Shown: piece after piece, positions 7,568-16,396 of the stretch
Numbering within the stretch: position 1 is the stretch's first letter
Layout of the letters: the number at the start of each line of letters is the position of its first letter
Assembly: GCA_022563885.1 (NCBI GenBank)
Contig: JADFMM010000027.1
Location: 1-35,679, forward strand
From: Planctomycetota bacterium
GTDB taxonomy: Bacteria > Planctomycetota > Phycisphaerae > Sedimentisphaerales > Anaerobacaceae
Length of the DNA stretch: 35,679 bases
Reading direction: 5' to 3'
The notes under the pieces: model-generated
The model's input: only the letters and a program-made list of their open reading frames with translations
Database searches by the model: none
Told to the model about the DNA's origin: nothing
Made by a program: the position numbers and the translations under genes

Positions 7568-7569
7568 AT

Positions 7570-8631
7570 ATGCCCTCGCCGGAGATCACCGTTCCCACGA
7601 CCAAAATCACGTTGCCCGACGGGATGACGCCGGAGGATTTCCATAAGGTGGTGGATCGTGACTTCGTCAGGCCTCAAGAACCGCACGTGCCGCTCATTCT
7701 CTATGACGGTGTTTAGTCAGTTGGGTTTCGGCGGCTTTGTGGTGGTTTTTGTGTTGGATCTCGTTCTGACGTTGTCCGCGTCGGCCGCGGCGATGGGTCA
7801 AGCCTTGGGATGGGTGGCGCCCGCCCTGATGGTCGTTGTCGGCCTATCACTTAATATCGCTCTCTTTCACTTAGGCCGCCCGGCCTTTGCCTTGCGATCG
7901 CTGCGCAACATCAAGAACTCGTGGCTCTCGCGGGAGATCGTCGGTCTTGGCCTCTTTGCGCCGGCCGCGACAGGTTACTCCCTCGTTTTGTTCCTGACGG
8001 AGGGCGTGTCTTGGATCGCATTGGAGCGGCTGGGCGGCCCTTTTTTTCGTATCGTGTTGGGAGTCGCCATGACGCAGTTTGGCATTGCCGGCGTCTACAG
8101 TAGCTCGATGTTGTACAGGGTGCCGGCAAGGCGCGCCTGGGACGGCGTCAAGACGACTATTGACTTCTTCGATGTAGCCCTCATGCTCGGTCTGGCCTTC
8201 TATGGTGTCGCCGCCTCAAGCGCGCTGCTGCTGGGCGTGACGGAAGAACACTACCTGAGGTCTTCATCCAGCCTCTGTGCCGCGGCCAGCCTGGTGGCCT
8301 TTTCGGTAAAGAACCTCAAGAATTCCTACTTTCTGCGGAAGTGGATGGGGAGCGATGTGTTCGAATTGTCGGCGAGTGCGGAATTGTGGACGAATACCTT
8401 CGGCCGACTGCGGATGATCAAGAACGTGCTGGGGGTTCTGGCGTCGCTTATGTTGTTCCGGCTGTTGAAGGGCTGGAAACCGCCACGGGCATGCTTGTCA
8501 CCTCTGTCGATGTACGGCTGCTGCTCTTGTCGGTAAGCCTGATCAACCGCTACATCTTTTTCGTCACGGTGGTGCCGAAGAATATCCCCGGCAACTTTCT
8601 GATGAGTGCCTATGAAGAGCAGTCATTCTGA
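7570..8631 (+). pseudogene. DmsC-family membrane anchor of a molybdoenzyme, frameshifted
   Basis: The main frame (7703-8460) encodes a DmsC-type polytopic anchor: MTVFSQLGFGGFVVVFVLDL, HLGRPAFALRSLRNIKNSWL, and YSSSMLYRVPARRAW, with about eight hydrophobic helices. The upstream frame from ATG 7570 (TLPDGMTPEDFHKVV to PHVPLIL) is the linker that precedes such anchors in fused ferredoxin-DmsC proteins, but it is one base out of phase at about 7700. The C-terminus RYIFFVTVVPKNIPGNF lies in the third frame, shifted near the GGGGG at 8441. The four-cluster ferredoxin part usually found upstream is absent. Intact relatives bind quinol and hand electrons to a NasA/Dms-type catalytic subunit. The gene lies between the NirD-like and NasA-like remnants. 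Confidence 0.8.
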
Positions 8632-8658
8632 GCGAGTATTGTAGAGGATTTTTCGCCA

Positions 8659-10228
8659 ATGATTCAGTCGGTAAAAGACATCCCGCGTTTCGGCATCAAG
8701 GAGGACCAGTACGCCTATGGTGTGGACGCCATCCATGGCTACATGTCCCAGGGGAAGATCCCCGACCATTGGATCAAAACGACCTGTGGTTACTGCTCGG
8801 TGGGCTGCGGCATGGATGTCGGCGTGAAGGACGATCGGATCGTAGGGGGGTCGGGGCGACCGGGATCACCCGGTCAATCAAGGCCGTTCTGTCCCAAGGG
8901 TCTCTGTGAACACGTTCCGATGACCAGTCCCCTGCGGGCCAAGGAACCGTTGGCCGAGGACTCACGAGGCCATCTAATACCGCTATCCTGAGAAGAGGCC
9001 TTCAAGCGTTTTGCGGATCGAGTGACAGCGATCCAGGCGGAGCATGGCAAGGAGAGCTTCGCCGTACTCTCGACCGGCCAACTCGTCACCGAAGAGTTTT
9101 ATGCCTTGGGCAAACTCGTGCAACTGGGATTTGGCACACCCCATTACGACGGAAACACGACCCTCTGCATGAGTTCCGCCGTGGTGGGATACAAGCAGAG
9201 CTTTGGATCGGACGGCCCGCCCGGATCCTATCGGGGTCTGGCCAAGGCCGACGTCATCTTCCTGATCGGCGCCAACATCGCGGACAACCATCCCATACTC
9301 TGGCATCATATCAATGAAAACCCGAGCAAGCAGACCATCGTCTGCGATCCGCGCAAATCGAAGACGGCGATGTTTTCCGATCTCTACCTGCCGATTCGGC
9401 CGCGACGGGACATCGGCCTCTTGAACGGCTTGATCCACCTGGTCATCGCCAATGGACACACGGACGATGCCTTTATTCGGGATCACAGGGGTGCTACACC
9501 AACTCCGAGCGTCGCGTGAGCGGTGTGCGTGCGGCCGTGTCACCACCCGGTCAAGCCAAGCCCGACTTTGACATCTTCATGGCCTGGCCCAGCACCTCGG
9601 GTGCCGCGGGGCGTTGTTTCCCGGGTGGGCAGGCCCTGGGGACAGTTTTGCCGAGATGCAACGTGTCTCGAAGGGCAGACTCTGCGACTACAGTGGCATC
9701 CGTAGCGAGCAGCTCGGTCGCGTCGGCGTCCAGTGGCCCTGCAACGAGTCCCGGCCCGAGGGGACGGACAGTCTCTATGAGGACGGCGTCTTTCAGACGC
9801 CCAGCGGCAGGGCACGCCTCCTGTTTACGGAGCGACGCGAACTAGAAGAAGAGACCAGTGGCAGCTTTCGCCCGATCCTGAATACGGACCGCATCGTTGA
9901 GTATTGGCACACGGGGACGAAGACGACCCAGGTGCCGATCATCGACAAGCTGGGCCCCTGTGCGTGGGTCGAGATCAACCCGCAGAGGGCCAAGTACTTT
10001 GGTATTCGGCCGAAAGACAAGGTTACGCTGATCTCGGCGCGGGGACGCAATGATGATCTGCTGGTCTGCATCACCGAGACCACCGCGCCGGAGCAGGTCT
10101 TCATGCCCTTCCACTTTGCCGAGCAGTGTACCAATCTCCTGACCCTGCCGGTATTCGATCCCAAGTCGGGTCAGCCCAATTACAAGCAGTGTGCCGTGCG
10201 GATCCAGGTGATGCCGAAGGCGCATTAG
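8659..10228 (+). pseudogene. NasA/NarB-type assimilatory nitrate reductase (molybdopterin oxidoreductase), degraded
   Basis: N-terminus: TTCGYCSVGCGMDVG supplies CxxCxxxC for the 4Fe-4S cluster and CPKGL the fourth Cys. Between them, a shifted stretch reads RGDRDHPVNQG only in the +1 frame, starting at the GGGGGG of 8845. An in-frame TGA at 8989 replaces the Trp of the conserved LSWEEAF. After LYLPIRP (about 9400) the frame runs to FIRDHRG and then jumps to GCYTNSERRVS, losing roughly 130-150 codons of the molybdopterin region. A further shift near 9582 leads to SKGRLCDYSGIR and the C-terminal cofactor domain, intact to 10228 (EYWHTGTKTTQVP, QPNYKQCAVRIQV). Relatives reduce nitrate to nitrite in the cytoplasm. 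No functional enzyme is possible. Confidence 0.88.
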
Positions 10229-10311
10229 TGGCTAGTGGGTGGGGGCTCGGGTGCGTAGCCGGACCGCAGCGACTCCAATTGGGCGACCACTCGCCACTCA
10301 CCACTATCCAC
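10226..10311. repeat. Degenerate short-unit repeat in the gap after the nitrate operon
   Basis: AGTGGCTAGTGGGTG at 10226 is echoed in inverse form by CCACTCGCCACTCACCACTA at 10287 (units of about 7 bases, CCACTNN). The arms can fold back on each other. Nothing else is visible in the 240 bases between the NasA remnant and the AAA ATPase gene. Confidence 0.5.
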
Positions 10312-10468
10312 AATCCGCAATAATCTCCATTCCTGCCCTTGCCTGCTGTCGCAACTTGGATACAATCTTCTGCTGCCGGAAGGAGCCTCCTGCAGCGAAC
10401 ACCTTGGCCGTCTGCGGTAGGATTGTCGGTGCCAGGTCAAAGTGGTTCGTGAAAGGCAGTCAGAGAGC

Positions 10469-11839
10469 ATGTTTGAACAAGAGGATACGTTGGTAGCCCT
10501 GGGCGAAGCGCTGCAACTTTCACCGGACAACGCCATCCTGCGAAACCAATTGGCGCGTCTCTATCTGGGACGAGGACGGTTGCAGGACGCCGAGAGCCTT
10601 CTTCGGGACGGGCTGGAGAAGACACCCCGCAGTGAAGCGTTGCAGACAACGCTGGCCGAGTGCTATCGTCGGCTGGGGAACAGCTCTGCCGCACTGGTCA
10701 TCGTCGAGGAACTGATAAAGCGTCCCGGTTGTGCGCCGGGCCTGTTCATTCAGTATGCCCGCCTGCTGTTGCTCAAGGGCCAGCTGCCGGAGGCGGCCAA
10801 CGCCTACCACCGCGGCGTCGATCTGAAGGCCGACCTTGGTGATCCCGAATTGGCGGAGGCCCTGGGTGTTGAGACGGTTGAGCCGGATGGGCTACCCTTC
10901 GATGATGCCGATGTCGACGAGGAGGGACGTGTTCGTTTGGCGGCGGAGGACTTCGAGGAAGAGGGCTGGGTGCGGGAGATGGAAAAGCCCGACCTTGGCT
11001 TTGAAGACGTCGGGGGGATGGAGGACCTCAAGAAGCAGATTCGCCTCAAGCTCATCGAACCCATCAAGAATCCTGAGATCTACCGGGCCTACGGCAAACC
11101 CATCGGGGGCAGCCTGCTCATGTATGGACCGCCCGGTTGTGGCAAGACCCACCTGGGCCGGGCGACGGCCGGGGAGATCGAGGCCAGCTTTTTCTCGGTG
11201 GGCATCCACGAGGTGTTGGACATGTATATAGGCATGAGCGAGCAACGGCTGCATGCCTGGTTCGAAAATGCCCGAGCGCATGTCCCCTGCGTCTTGTTCT
11301 TTGACGAAGTCGATGCCCTGGGTGCCAGCAGGGCGCACATGAAGACCAGCGGCGGCCGTCACCTGATCAACCAATTCTTGTCCGAGCTGGATGGCATTGA
11401 CAGTGTCAATGACGGCATTCTCATTCTGGCCGCGACCAACGCGCCTTGGCACCTGGACCCCGCCTTCCGGAGGCCGGGTCGTTTCGACCGCCTGCTCTTT
11501 GTTCCTCCACCCGATAGGGTAGCGCGATCCGCGATCTTACGGGTTCTGATGCGGAACAAGCCCCAGGAGGACATCGACTGTGATGCTGTGGCGAAGAAAG
11601 CGGCGGAGTTCTCCGGCGCCGATCTGAAGGCGGTGGTGGATCAAGCCGTGGAGGGTAAGTTGGAAGAGGCCCTGGATAAAGGGAGCCTTCAGCCACTGAG
11701 GACCAAGGATTTGCTCCGCGCCCTCAAACAGGTCAAGGCGAGTACGACCCAGTGGTTTGCATCGGCCCGAAATTACGCCCTCTATGCGAACGAGGGCGGA
11801 AGCTACGACGACATTCTTGACTACCTCCAGAAGAAGTAG
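10469..11839 (+). CDS. TPR-AAA ATPase (classic AAA clade, p97/FtsH-like fold)
   Basis: 456 residues from the ATG at 10469; a start nine codons earlier is also open. The first 130 residues form about three TPR-like helical repeats (AILRNQLARLYLGRGRLQDA; ALQTTLAECYRRLGNSSAAL; FIQYARLLLLKGQLPEAANA). An acidic linker (FDDADVDEE) follows. The AAA module starts at FEDVGGMEDLKKQI: Walker A GPPGCGKT 220-227, a canonical aromatic pore loop MYIGMSE at 252-258, Walker B VLFFDEVD 275-282, sensor-1 ATNAP, arginine-finger region RRPGRFDRL at 334-342, and sensor-2 SGADLK. All catalytic residues are present, so it should form an ATP-driven hexamer that threads or remodels protein, with the TPRs selecting clients. 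The stop is eight bases before a TPR-membrane protein gene, so the two are surely cotranscribed. Clients unknown. Confidence 0.9.
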   Translation: MFEQEDTLVALGEALQLSPDNAILRNQLARLYLGRGRLQDAESLLRDGLEKTPRSEALQTTLAECYRRLGNSSAALVIVEELIKRPGCAPGLFIQYARLLLLKGQLPEAANAYHRGVDLKADLGDPELAEALGVETVEPDGLPFDDADVDEEGRVRLAAEDFEEEGWVREMEKPDLGFEDVGGMEDLKKQIRLKLIEPIKNPEIYRAYGKPIGGSLLMYGPPGCGKTHLGRATAGEIEASFFSVGIHEVLDMYIGMSEQRLHAWFENARAHVPCVLFFDEVDALGASRAHMKTSGGRHLINQFLSELDGIDSVNDGILILAATNAPWHLDPAFRRPGRFDRLLFVPPPDRVARSAILRVLMRNKPQEDIDCDAVAKKAAEFSGADLKAVVDQAVEGKLEEALDKGSLQPLRTKDLLRALKQVKASTTQWFASARNYALYANEGGSYDDILDYLQKK

Positions 11840-11847
11840 GCCTGGCG

Positions 11848-13098
11848 ATGATCCAAAGAGCCCAGTTACTCATGCAGCAATCACGCTACGACCTTGCGGA
11901 GCAAGAGCTGCGGCGACTGCTGGGCGACCATCCGGAGGCGGCCCCTGCTCATGCCATGCTGGCTCACAGCCTGATGTTGCAACAAAAAGGCAAGGAGGCC
12001 GAGGACTGTGCCTTGAGAGCCGTCCAGTTGGGACCCGAGGAATCCTACTGCCACTTCACCTTGGCTCTGGTCAAGGCCCAAAACGAGGACCTGCAGCAGG
12101 CCCGTCAGGCGGTTGAGGAGGCCATCCGGCTGGACCCTGAAGTAACGGATTATTTCGGCCTGCGGGCCTCCATCTTTCTGGCCGCCCAGCACTGGCAGGA
12201 GGCCCTGGACAGCGCCGATGAGGGCCTCGCCCATGACCCCGCCCATCAGGGATGCCTGAACAATCGCGCCACGGCCTTGGTGAAGCTCAACCGCCACGAG
12301 GAAGCCCATCAAACCATCGCTGATGCACTGCGAGAAGATCCCGAGGATGAAAGTACCCATGCGAACCTCGGCTGGACCTATCTCCACAAGGGAAAGCATC
12401 GAGAGGCCTTGGAGCACTTCAGCGAAGCGCTGCGCCTCGATCCCAATCTCTCCTGGGCGCATCAGGGCTTGGTGGAGGCCCTGAAGGCCCGGTACCTGGT
12501 CTATCGGTGGGTCCTACGGTTCTTCCTCTGGATGAGTACCCTCTCCCCCCGGGCCAGAATTGGCCTGGTCGTCGGAACCTACCTGACCGTCAGAGTCATG
12601 AACGCGGCGGCAGGGGAGTATCCCCAAATCGCTCCCTACGTCTTGCCTGTGATTATCGCGTATACGCTGTTTGTGCTGCTGACCTGGATTGCGACGCCCC
12701 TGTTCAACCTGTTGCTGCTCTCCAATCACTATGGTAGGCACGCCCTCTCGCAGACCCAGAGGGCACAGAGTTATCTCTTTGGCGCGATGTTGCTGGGGGC
12801 CCTCTGCTGCGCGGCGGTCGGTGCGCTCGGTCATAACTCGGCGGCCTACGTCTTGGCGTTTCACATGCTCCTGCTGGTCATCCCCAGTGCCGGCATCTTT
12901 TGTGGCGATGAGGCCCGTATCTATTGGCGGGGCTTCTCCCTGGTGCTAGGGATGGCCATGGTCGCCGCTGTGGCAACCGGTGCAATGGCTATCGAGGTCA
13001 GAGAGGTGGTGACGATCTGCACCATTGTCAATCTGTTGGCCCTCGTTCTCTACACCTGGCTTGGTGCGCTATTGGGGCTGCGGATCCAGAAGGTGTAG
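11848..13098 (+). CDS. TPR-polytopic membrane protein, partner of the TPR-AAA ATPase
   Basis: 416 residues. Residues 1-215 carry about five to six TPR units with the usual spacing (YDLAEQELRRLLGDHPEAAP; KEAEDCALRAVQLGPEESYC; LQQARQAVEEAIRLDPEVTD; EALDSADEGLAHDPAHQGCL; EEAHQTIADALREDPEDEST; REALEHFSEALRLDPNLSWA). From about 222 on there are six or seven hydrophobic helices (VLRFFLWMSTL; GLVVGTYLTVRV; VLPVIIAYTLFVLLTWIATP; YLFGAMLLGALCCAAVGALG; VLAFHMLLLVIPSAGIF; a TGAMAI helix; LLALVLYTWLGALLGL). The TPR part should face the cytoplasm since there is no signal peptide. Starting eight bases after the AAA gene, it probably serves as a membrane receptor or anchor for that ATPase through TPR-TPR or TPR-client contacts; this is inference. 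No family name is known to me for the membrane part. Confidence 0.85.
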   Translation: MIQRAQLLMQQSRYDLAEQELRRLLGDHPEAAPAHAMLAHSLMLQQKGKEAEDCALRAVQLGPEESYCHFTLALVKAQNEDLQQARQAVEEAIRLDPEVTDYFGLRASIFLAAQHWQEALDSADEGLAHDPAHQGCLNNRATALVKLNRHEEAHQTIADALREDPEDESTHANLGWTYLHKGKHREALEHFSEALRLDPNLSWAHQGLVEALKARYLVYRWVLRFFLWMSTLSPRARIGLVVGTYLTVRVMNAAAGEYPQIAPYVLPVIIAYTLFVLLTWIATPLFNLLLLSNHYGRHALSQTQRAQSYLFGAMLLGALCCAAVGALGHNSAAYVLAFHMLLLVIPSAGIFCGDEARIYWRGFSLVLGMAMVAAVATGAMAIEVREVVTICTIVNLLALVLYTWLGALLGLRIQKV

Positions 13099-13125
13099 AG
13101 CGGTCAAACCCAGACGCGAGCGGGC

Positions 13126-13449
13126 TTATTTTTTAGTCTTTCCCATCTTGCCACTCTGCCATTCCTTCAGGTTCTTCGCCAGAATCTGCACGTCCTCTTT
13201 GGCCGTGATGTGTTCGATGATGGCGGGGGGAACTTTGAGATTGACCATGGCCTTATAGGCCCGATCCCAGAGCCGGTCCCGTTTTTTGTCCGTTTCCGCC
13301 AGGAACAATTCACTGACCAGCTCGGCCAACTTGCCGAGCATGATCGAGTCCATGTTCCGGTAATAGCCGGAAATGATTGACTTTTGGTGCTTGCTATACT
13401 CTTGTGTTGCCACTGAGGGGGTTGTCTCCAAAGGATCCATGCCGATCAT
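13126..13449 (-). CDS. Conserved-looking small cytoplasmic protein, unknown function
   Basis: 107 residues, charged and predicted mostly helical: YSKHQKSIISGYYRNMDSIM, LGKLAELVSELFLAETDKKR and DRLWDRAYKAMVNLKVPPAI, ending in a Lys-rich tail (GKMGKTKK). No Cys, signal or membrane segment. A strong AAGGAGG lies about 18 bases upstream of the first ATG (13447), too far for normal use, so the start is uncertain; the Met three codons later is even further. The gene converges with the TPR-membrane protein (27-base gap). The codon pattern and amino-acid balance look like a true gene, but I recognise no family. Confidence 0.7.
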   Translation of the reverse strand: MIGMDPLETTPSVATQEYSKHQKSIISGYYRNMDSIMLGKLAELVSELFLAETDKKRDRLWDRAYKAMVNLKVPPAIIEHITAKEDVQILAKNLKEWQSGKMGKTKK

Positions 13450-13809
13450 TCTGTGGGAAAAGTCGTTCCTCCTTGTAGTCTATCGAATGACGGACTTTAA
13501 GCCAGAACCTAATGTCATGCTCGTGAATTCAGCTATGAAACGCTAGTACTCAGTAGAGTCGGTCATCAGCGATCGGTTTGGACGAAGACTGACTGCTAGC
13601 CACTGATTACTGATCTTGGATTACTATCCAGCGCGCGTCTTAGGGACAGACTAGAGAAGGCAAGTGTTCACGCCCGTCGCAGAAGATGCGTTCGCCCCGC
13701 CTAACGGGGCCTTTTCTACTGGCTTTGCCCATATCGTTGATTATAATCCCTCCTTACGCGCGATCAGGGAGACTGATCGATCTATGGCTTTGATCCCTTC
13801 TGGACCACG
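13450..13809. other. Gene-free gap before the LptD-like gene
   Basis: 360 bases between divergent genes. It contains degenerate GATTACTGATC-type units (13597-13625) similar to those at about 5890-5915, a terminator-like hairpin at 13694, and a TATAAT at 13742-13747 that may serve as the -10 of the lptD-like gene; a matching -35 box is not convincing. No small gene is supported. Confidence 0.5.
13694..13716 (+). terminator. Hairpin GCCCCG-CCTAA-CGGGGC plus T-rich tail
   Basis: Perfect six-base GC stem with a five-base loop, followed by CTTTTCT. It has rho-independent form on the plus strand but no obvious gene ends just before it. It may end a small RNA or insulate the downstream promoter from read-through. 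Confidence 0.55.
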
Positions 13810-16248
13810 ATGAGAACAGGACGATTATCTGTACTGGTTTGGGGGTTGGTGCTCTCTTGTGCACTTGTCTGTAGTCGACTGGGGCTGGCGGAGCAGGCAA
13901 GTGGGGCGGGCACCCCCAAGGGCTTCTCGATTAATTTCTCGCCGGTCAACTCTGAGAGTCTGAAGATAGAATCGTACCCCCTGGAAGGGGAACGCCTGTG
14001 CTACACCCTCTCAAATCGCGTGTATGTTTGGTGGCAGGTCGATGGCTATGAATTGGAGCTACAGGCGGACAGTATTGTCATCTTTCTGACGGAGAAGTTT
14101 AACCGCGGTCGAGATGGGTTCGGAGGAATCGGATCCGTGCAGGATTTTCTCGAGGCCGAATGGGTAGATGGGATCTACCTGGCGGGAGATGTGATATTGG
14201 CGGAGGGTACGCGGTCGATTCGGGCCGAGGAGATGTACTTTGATGTTCTAAAGCATCAGGCGTTGATGCTCAAGGCGGAGTTGAAGGGCTATGATGAGAG
14301 ACGTAAGATTCCCCTCTATGTCCGGGCCGACGAGTTGAGCATGCTGGCGATGAATGTCTTTTCGGCAGAGGATGTGGTGCTCACCACCAGCGAGTTCTAC
14401 CGGCCACAGGTCTCGATCCATGCGGCGAAGGTGTTGATCACGGACATGACCCTGGTGGACGCCGAGACGGGCAAGCTCTCTGATCACAGCTTTGATGCCC
14501 AGCTCGAGGACGTCCGTGTCAAGGCAGGTGAGCAGACGGTGTTCTACTGGCCCTCGATGCGCGCCAATCTGGAGAGACCGGATCTTCCCCTGAAAGGCGC
14601 CCGGGTGGGCCACGATAGCCGACTGGGCAGCCACGTGCAGACCCGCTGGCACATGTGGCGCATGCTGGGTCGACGGGAGCCTGAGGGAACCGATGGAACG
14701 GTCCTGCTCGACTACTTTGACAAGCGGGGTCCGGGAGCCGGTTTCGAGTTGGACTACGTGCAGGAAGATATGTTTGGTCGTGCCCAGGGGTATTTTCTGC
14801 ACGACCAAGGTGAAGACCAACTGGGCCGCAACAGACGCAACTTGACGCCGCCCCATGAGGAGCGGGGCCGATTGCGACTGCAGCACCGCCAGTTTCTGGA
14901 CCACGGGTGGCAGTGGACCACCGAAGTAGGATATCTCTCCGACCAGAATTTTCTGGAACAATTCTACCGTGGGGAATTTTATGCGGAGAAGGAGCAGGAG
15001 ACCCTGTTCCACCTCAAACGGATCGAGGACAATTGGGGTGTGGCGGTGACGACCAAGGCCCGCATAAACGACCACGCCAATCAGTTGGAAGAGTTGCCCA
15101 GCGCCGAACTTCACTGGACCGGTCAGTCGCTCTACGGTGACCTGTTGACGTTTTATAGCGATACCCAGATGGGCCGGTTTCGTCATCGATTCGGCAAGAA
15201 CGACCCCCAGGTCGGCACCGACAATTTTTATACGCTGGCCACGACCCGCAATGAATTAGATATGCCGCTGCGGCTGCCGGGTGCGAAACTGGTGCCTTTT
15301 ACGGCTGCCTCCGCGACCTACGATAGTGGGCCAGGTTTTAGCACCGATGTCGACGGCAGTCCGGTTGCTCCCCAGGAGACGGTGTTTGTGGGAGAACTGG
15401 GTCTACGCTTCTTCCTGGATTCCTATTGGCGCGTCTTTCCCGAGGTTCGATCCCGCCTGTGGGACCTGAACCAGATCCGGCATGTCATTGAGCCGCACGC
15501 CACGGCCGTGGCCTTTTGGGCCGATGAAGCCGCCGGCGAGCAGCGGGACGTGCTCAGCGTCGGCCTGCGGCAACGGTGGCAGACCAAGCGGGGACGAGGC
15601 GCGAAGCAGCGGGTCGTTGACTGGCTGGAGTTGAACGTGGATCTTACCTGGGTCAATCACGACGGGGCAATCGCGACCAACGGGCCGAGTCGACTGTTTT
15701 GGAACAACCCCTTTGTGCCGAATACCAGCCGCTTTACCCGGGGGGTCCCCCCGACGGACAGGCGGAGTACCCCGTTCTTTGGACCCAGTCGAGACTATTC
15801 GTCGACCGATTTTATCTGGAGGCTGACGGACAGTACTGCTATAATGGGGGACGCCTACTACGACCATCGAGCCGGCGTGGTGCGGCAGTCCAATATTGGC
15901 GTCTCCCACATGCGCTGGCCCGATTTGAATCTCTATGTCGGCAGCAGGTATCTACGAGACGTGATGAACGGTTTTGGCCAGGTGGGTACGAACGTACTCT
16001 CATTCGCGGCCGTGTATAAGTTGGATCCGCGCTATGCCCTGGTGTGTTCGCAGGCGTTTGATCTGGACTATGGCGCGAATCTGCGCAGCGAAGTGACTGT
16101 GCTCCGCAAGTATCACCGCCTGAACTACGGTTTGACATTCAGTCTGGACGAATCGCTGGATGACAGCTCCATCGTCTTCAGTCTGTGGCCGGAGGGCATC
16201 GCAGAGTTGGCGACCGGCGTTGGGCGCTATGTCGGACTGGGCATCTGA
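13810..16248 (+). CDS. LptD/OstA-like outer-membrane beta-barrel protein
   Basis: 812 residues with a signal peptide (LVLSCALVCSRLGLAEQ). Residues about 60-270 resemble the OstA/LptA jelly-roll: short beta repeats such as LQADSIVIFL, IYLAGDVILAEGTRSIRAEE and YVRADELSMLAMNVFSAEDV. From about 270 to the end alternating aromatic and polar strands describe a barrel (QTRWHMWRM, GAGFELDYVQEDMFGRAQGY, TTEVGYLSDQNFLEQFYRGE). The C-terminus HRLNYGLTFSLDESLDDSSI and FSLWPEG is characteristic of the divergent LptD found in some Planctomycetota, and is the best clue to family and taxon. LptD inserts LPS-type lipid into the outer leaflet. The conserved Cys pattern of E. coli LptD is not evident. It is followed by a protease and lysS on the same strand. 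Confidence 0.72.
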   Translation: MRTGRLSVLVWGLVLSCALVCSRLGLAEQASGAGTPKGFSINFSPVNSESLKIESYPLEGERLCYTLSNRVYVWWQVDGYELELQADSIVIFLTEKFNRGRDGFGGIGSVQDFLEAEWVDGIYLAGDVILAEGTRSIRAEEMYFDVLKHQALMLKAELKGYDERRKIPLYVRADELSMLAMNVFSAEDVVLTTSEFYRPQVSIHAAKVLITDMTLVDAETGKLSDHSFDAQLEDVRVKAGEQTVFYWPSMRANLERPDLPLKGARVGHDSRLGSHVQTRWHMWRMLGRREPEGTDGTVLLDYFDKRGPGAGFELDYVQEDMFGRAQGYFLHDQGEDQLGRNRRNLTPPHEERGRLRLQHRQFLDHGWQWTTEVGYLSDQNFLEQFYRGEFYAEKEQETLFHLKRIEDNWGVAVTTKARINDHANQLEELPSAELHWTGQSLYGDLLTFYSDTQMGRFRHRFGKNDPQVGTDNFYTLATTRNELDMPLRLPGAKLVPFTAASATYDSGPGFSTDVDGSPVAPQETVFVGELGLRFFLDSYWRVFPEVRSRLWDLNQIRHVIEPHATAVAFWADEAAGEQRDVLSVGLRQRWQTKRGRGAKQRVVDWLELNVDLTWVNHDGAIATNGPSRLFWNNPFVPNTSRFTRGVPPTDRRSTPFFGPSRDYSSTDFIWRLTDSTAIMGDAYYDHRAGVVRQSNIGVSHMRWPDLNLYVGSRYLRDVMNGFGQVGTNVLSFAAVYKLDPRYALVCSQAFDLDYGANLRSEVTVLRKYHRLNYGLTFSLDESLDDSSIVFSLWPEGIAELATGVGRYVGLGI

Positions 16249-16396
16249 ACGGTAGCGACGGCAAGAGAACACGCTGCTCATCGGCTCAGTAGAGTTTTTG
16301 TGAACAGGACGGCCCCGTAGCTCTTGAAGTTGCTGGAGCGTCGCCTTGGCGCGGTGGCAATAACGGCAAAGAAACCCGGGCTTTCTGCCGCAGGAC

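Noticed and set aside
7328-8631. Frameshifts as pure sequencing error
   Set aside because: Some shifts do lie at G runs, but the nearby nonsense codon, the lost NasA block and the missing ferredoxin domain cannot come from homopolymer errors, and other long genes are clean. Not fully excluded without reads.
8989-8991. TGA in the NasA-like gene as selenocysteine
   Set aside because: Sec in molybdoenzymes replaces the active-site Cys much later in the sequence; here the family has a structural Trp, no SECIS-like hairpin follows, and the gene carries several other lesions.
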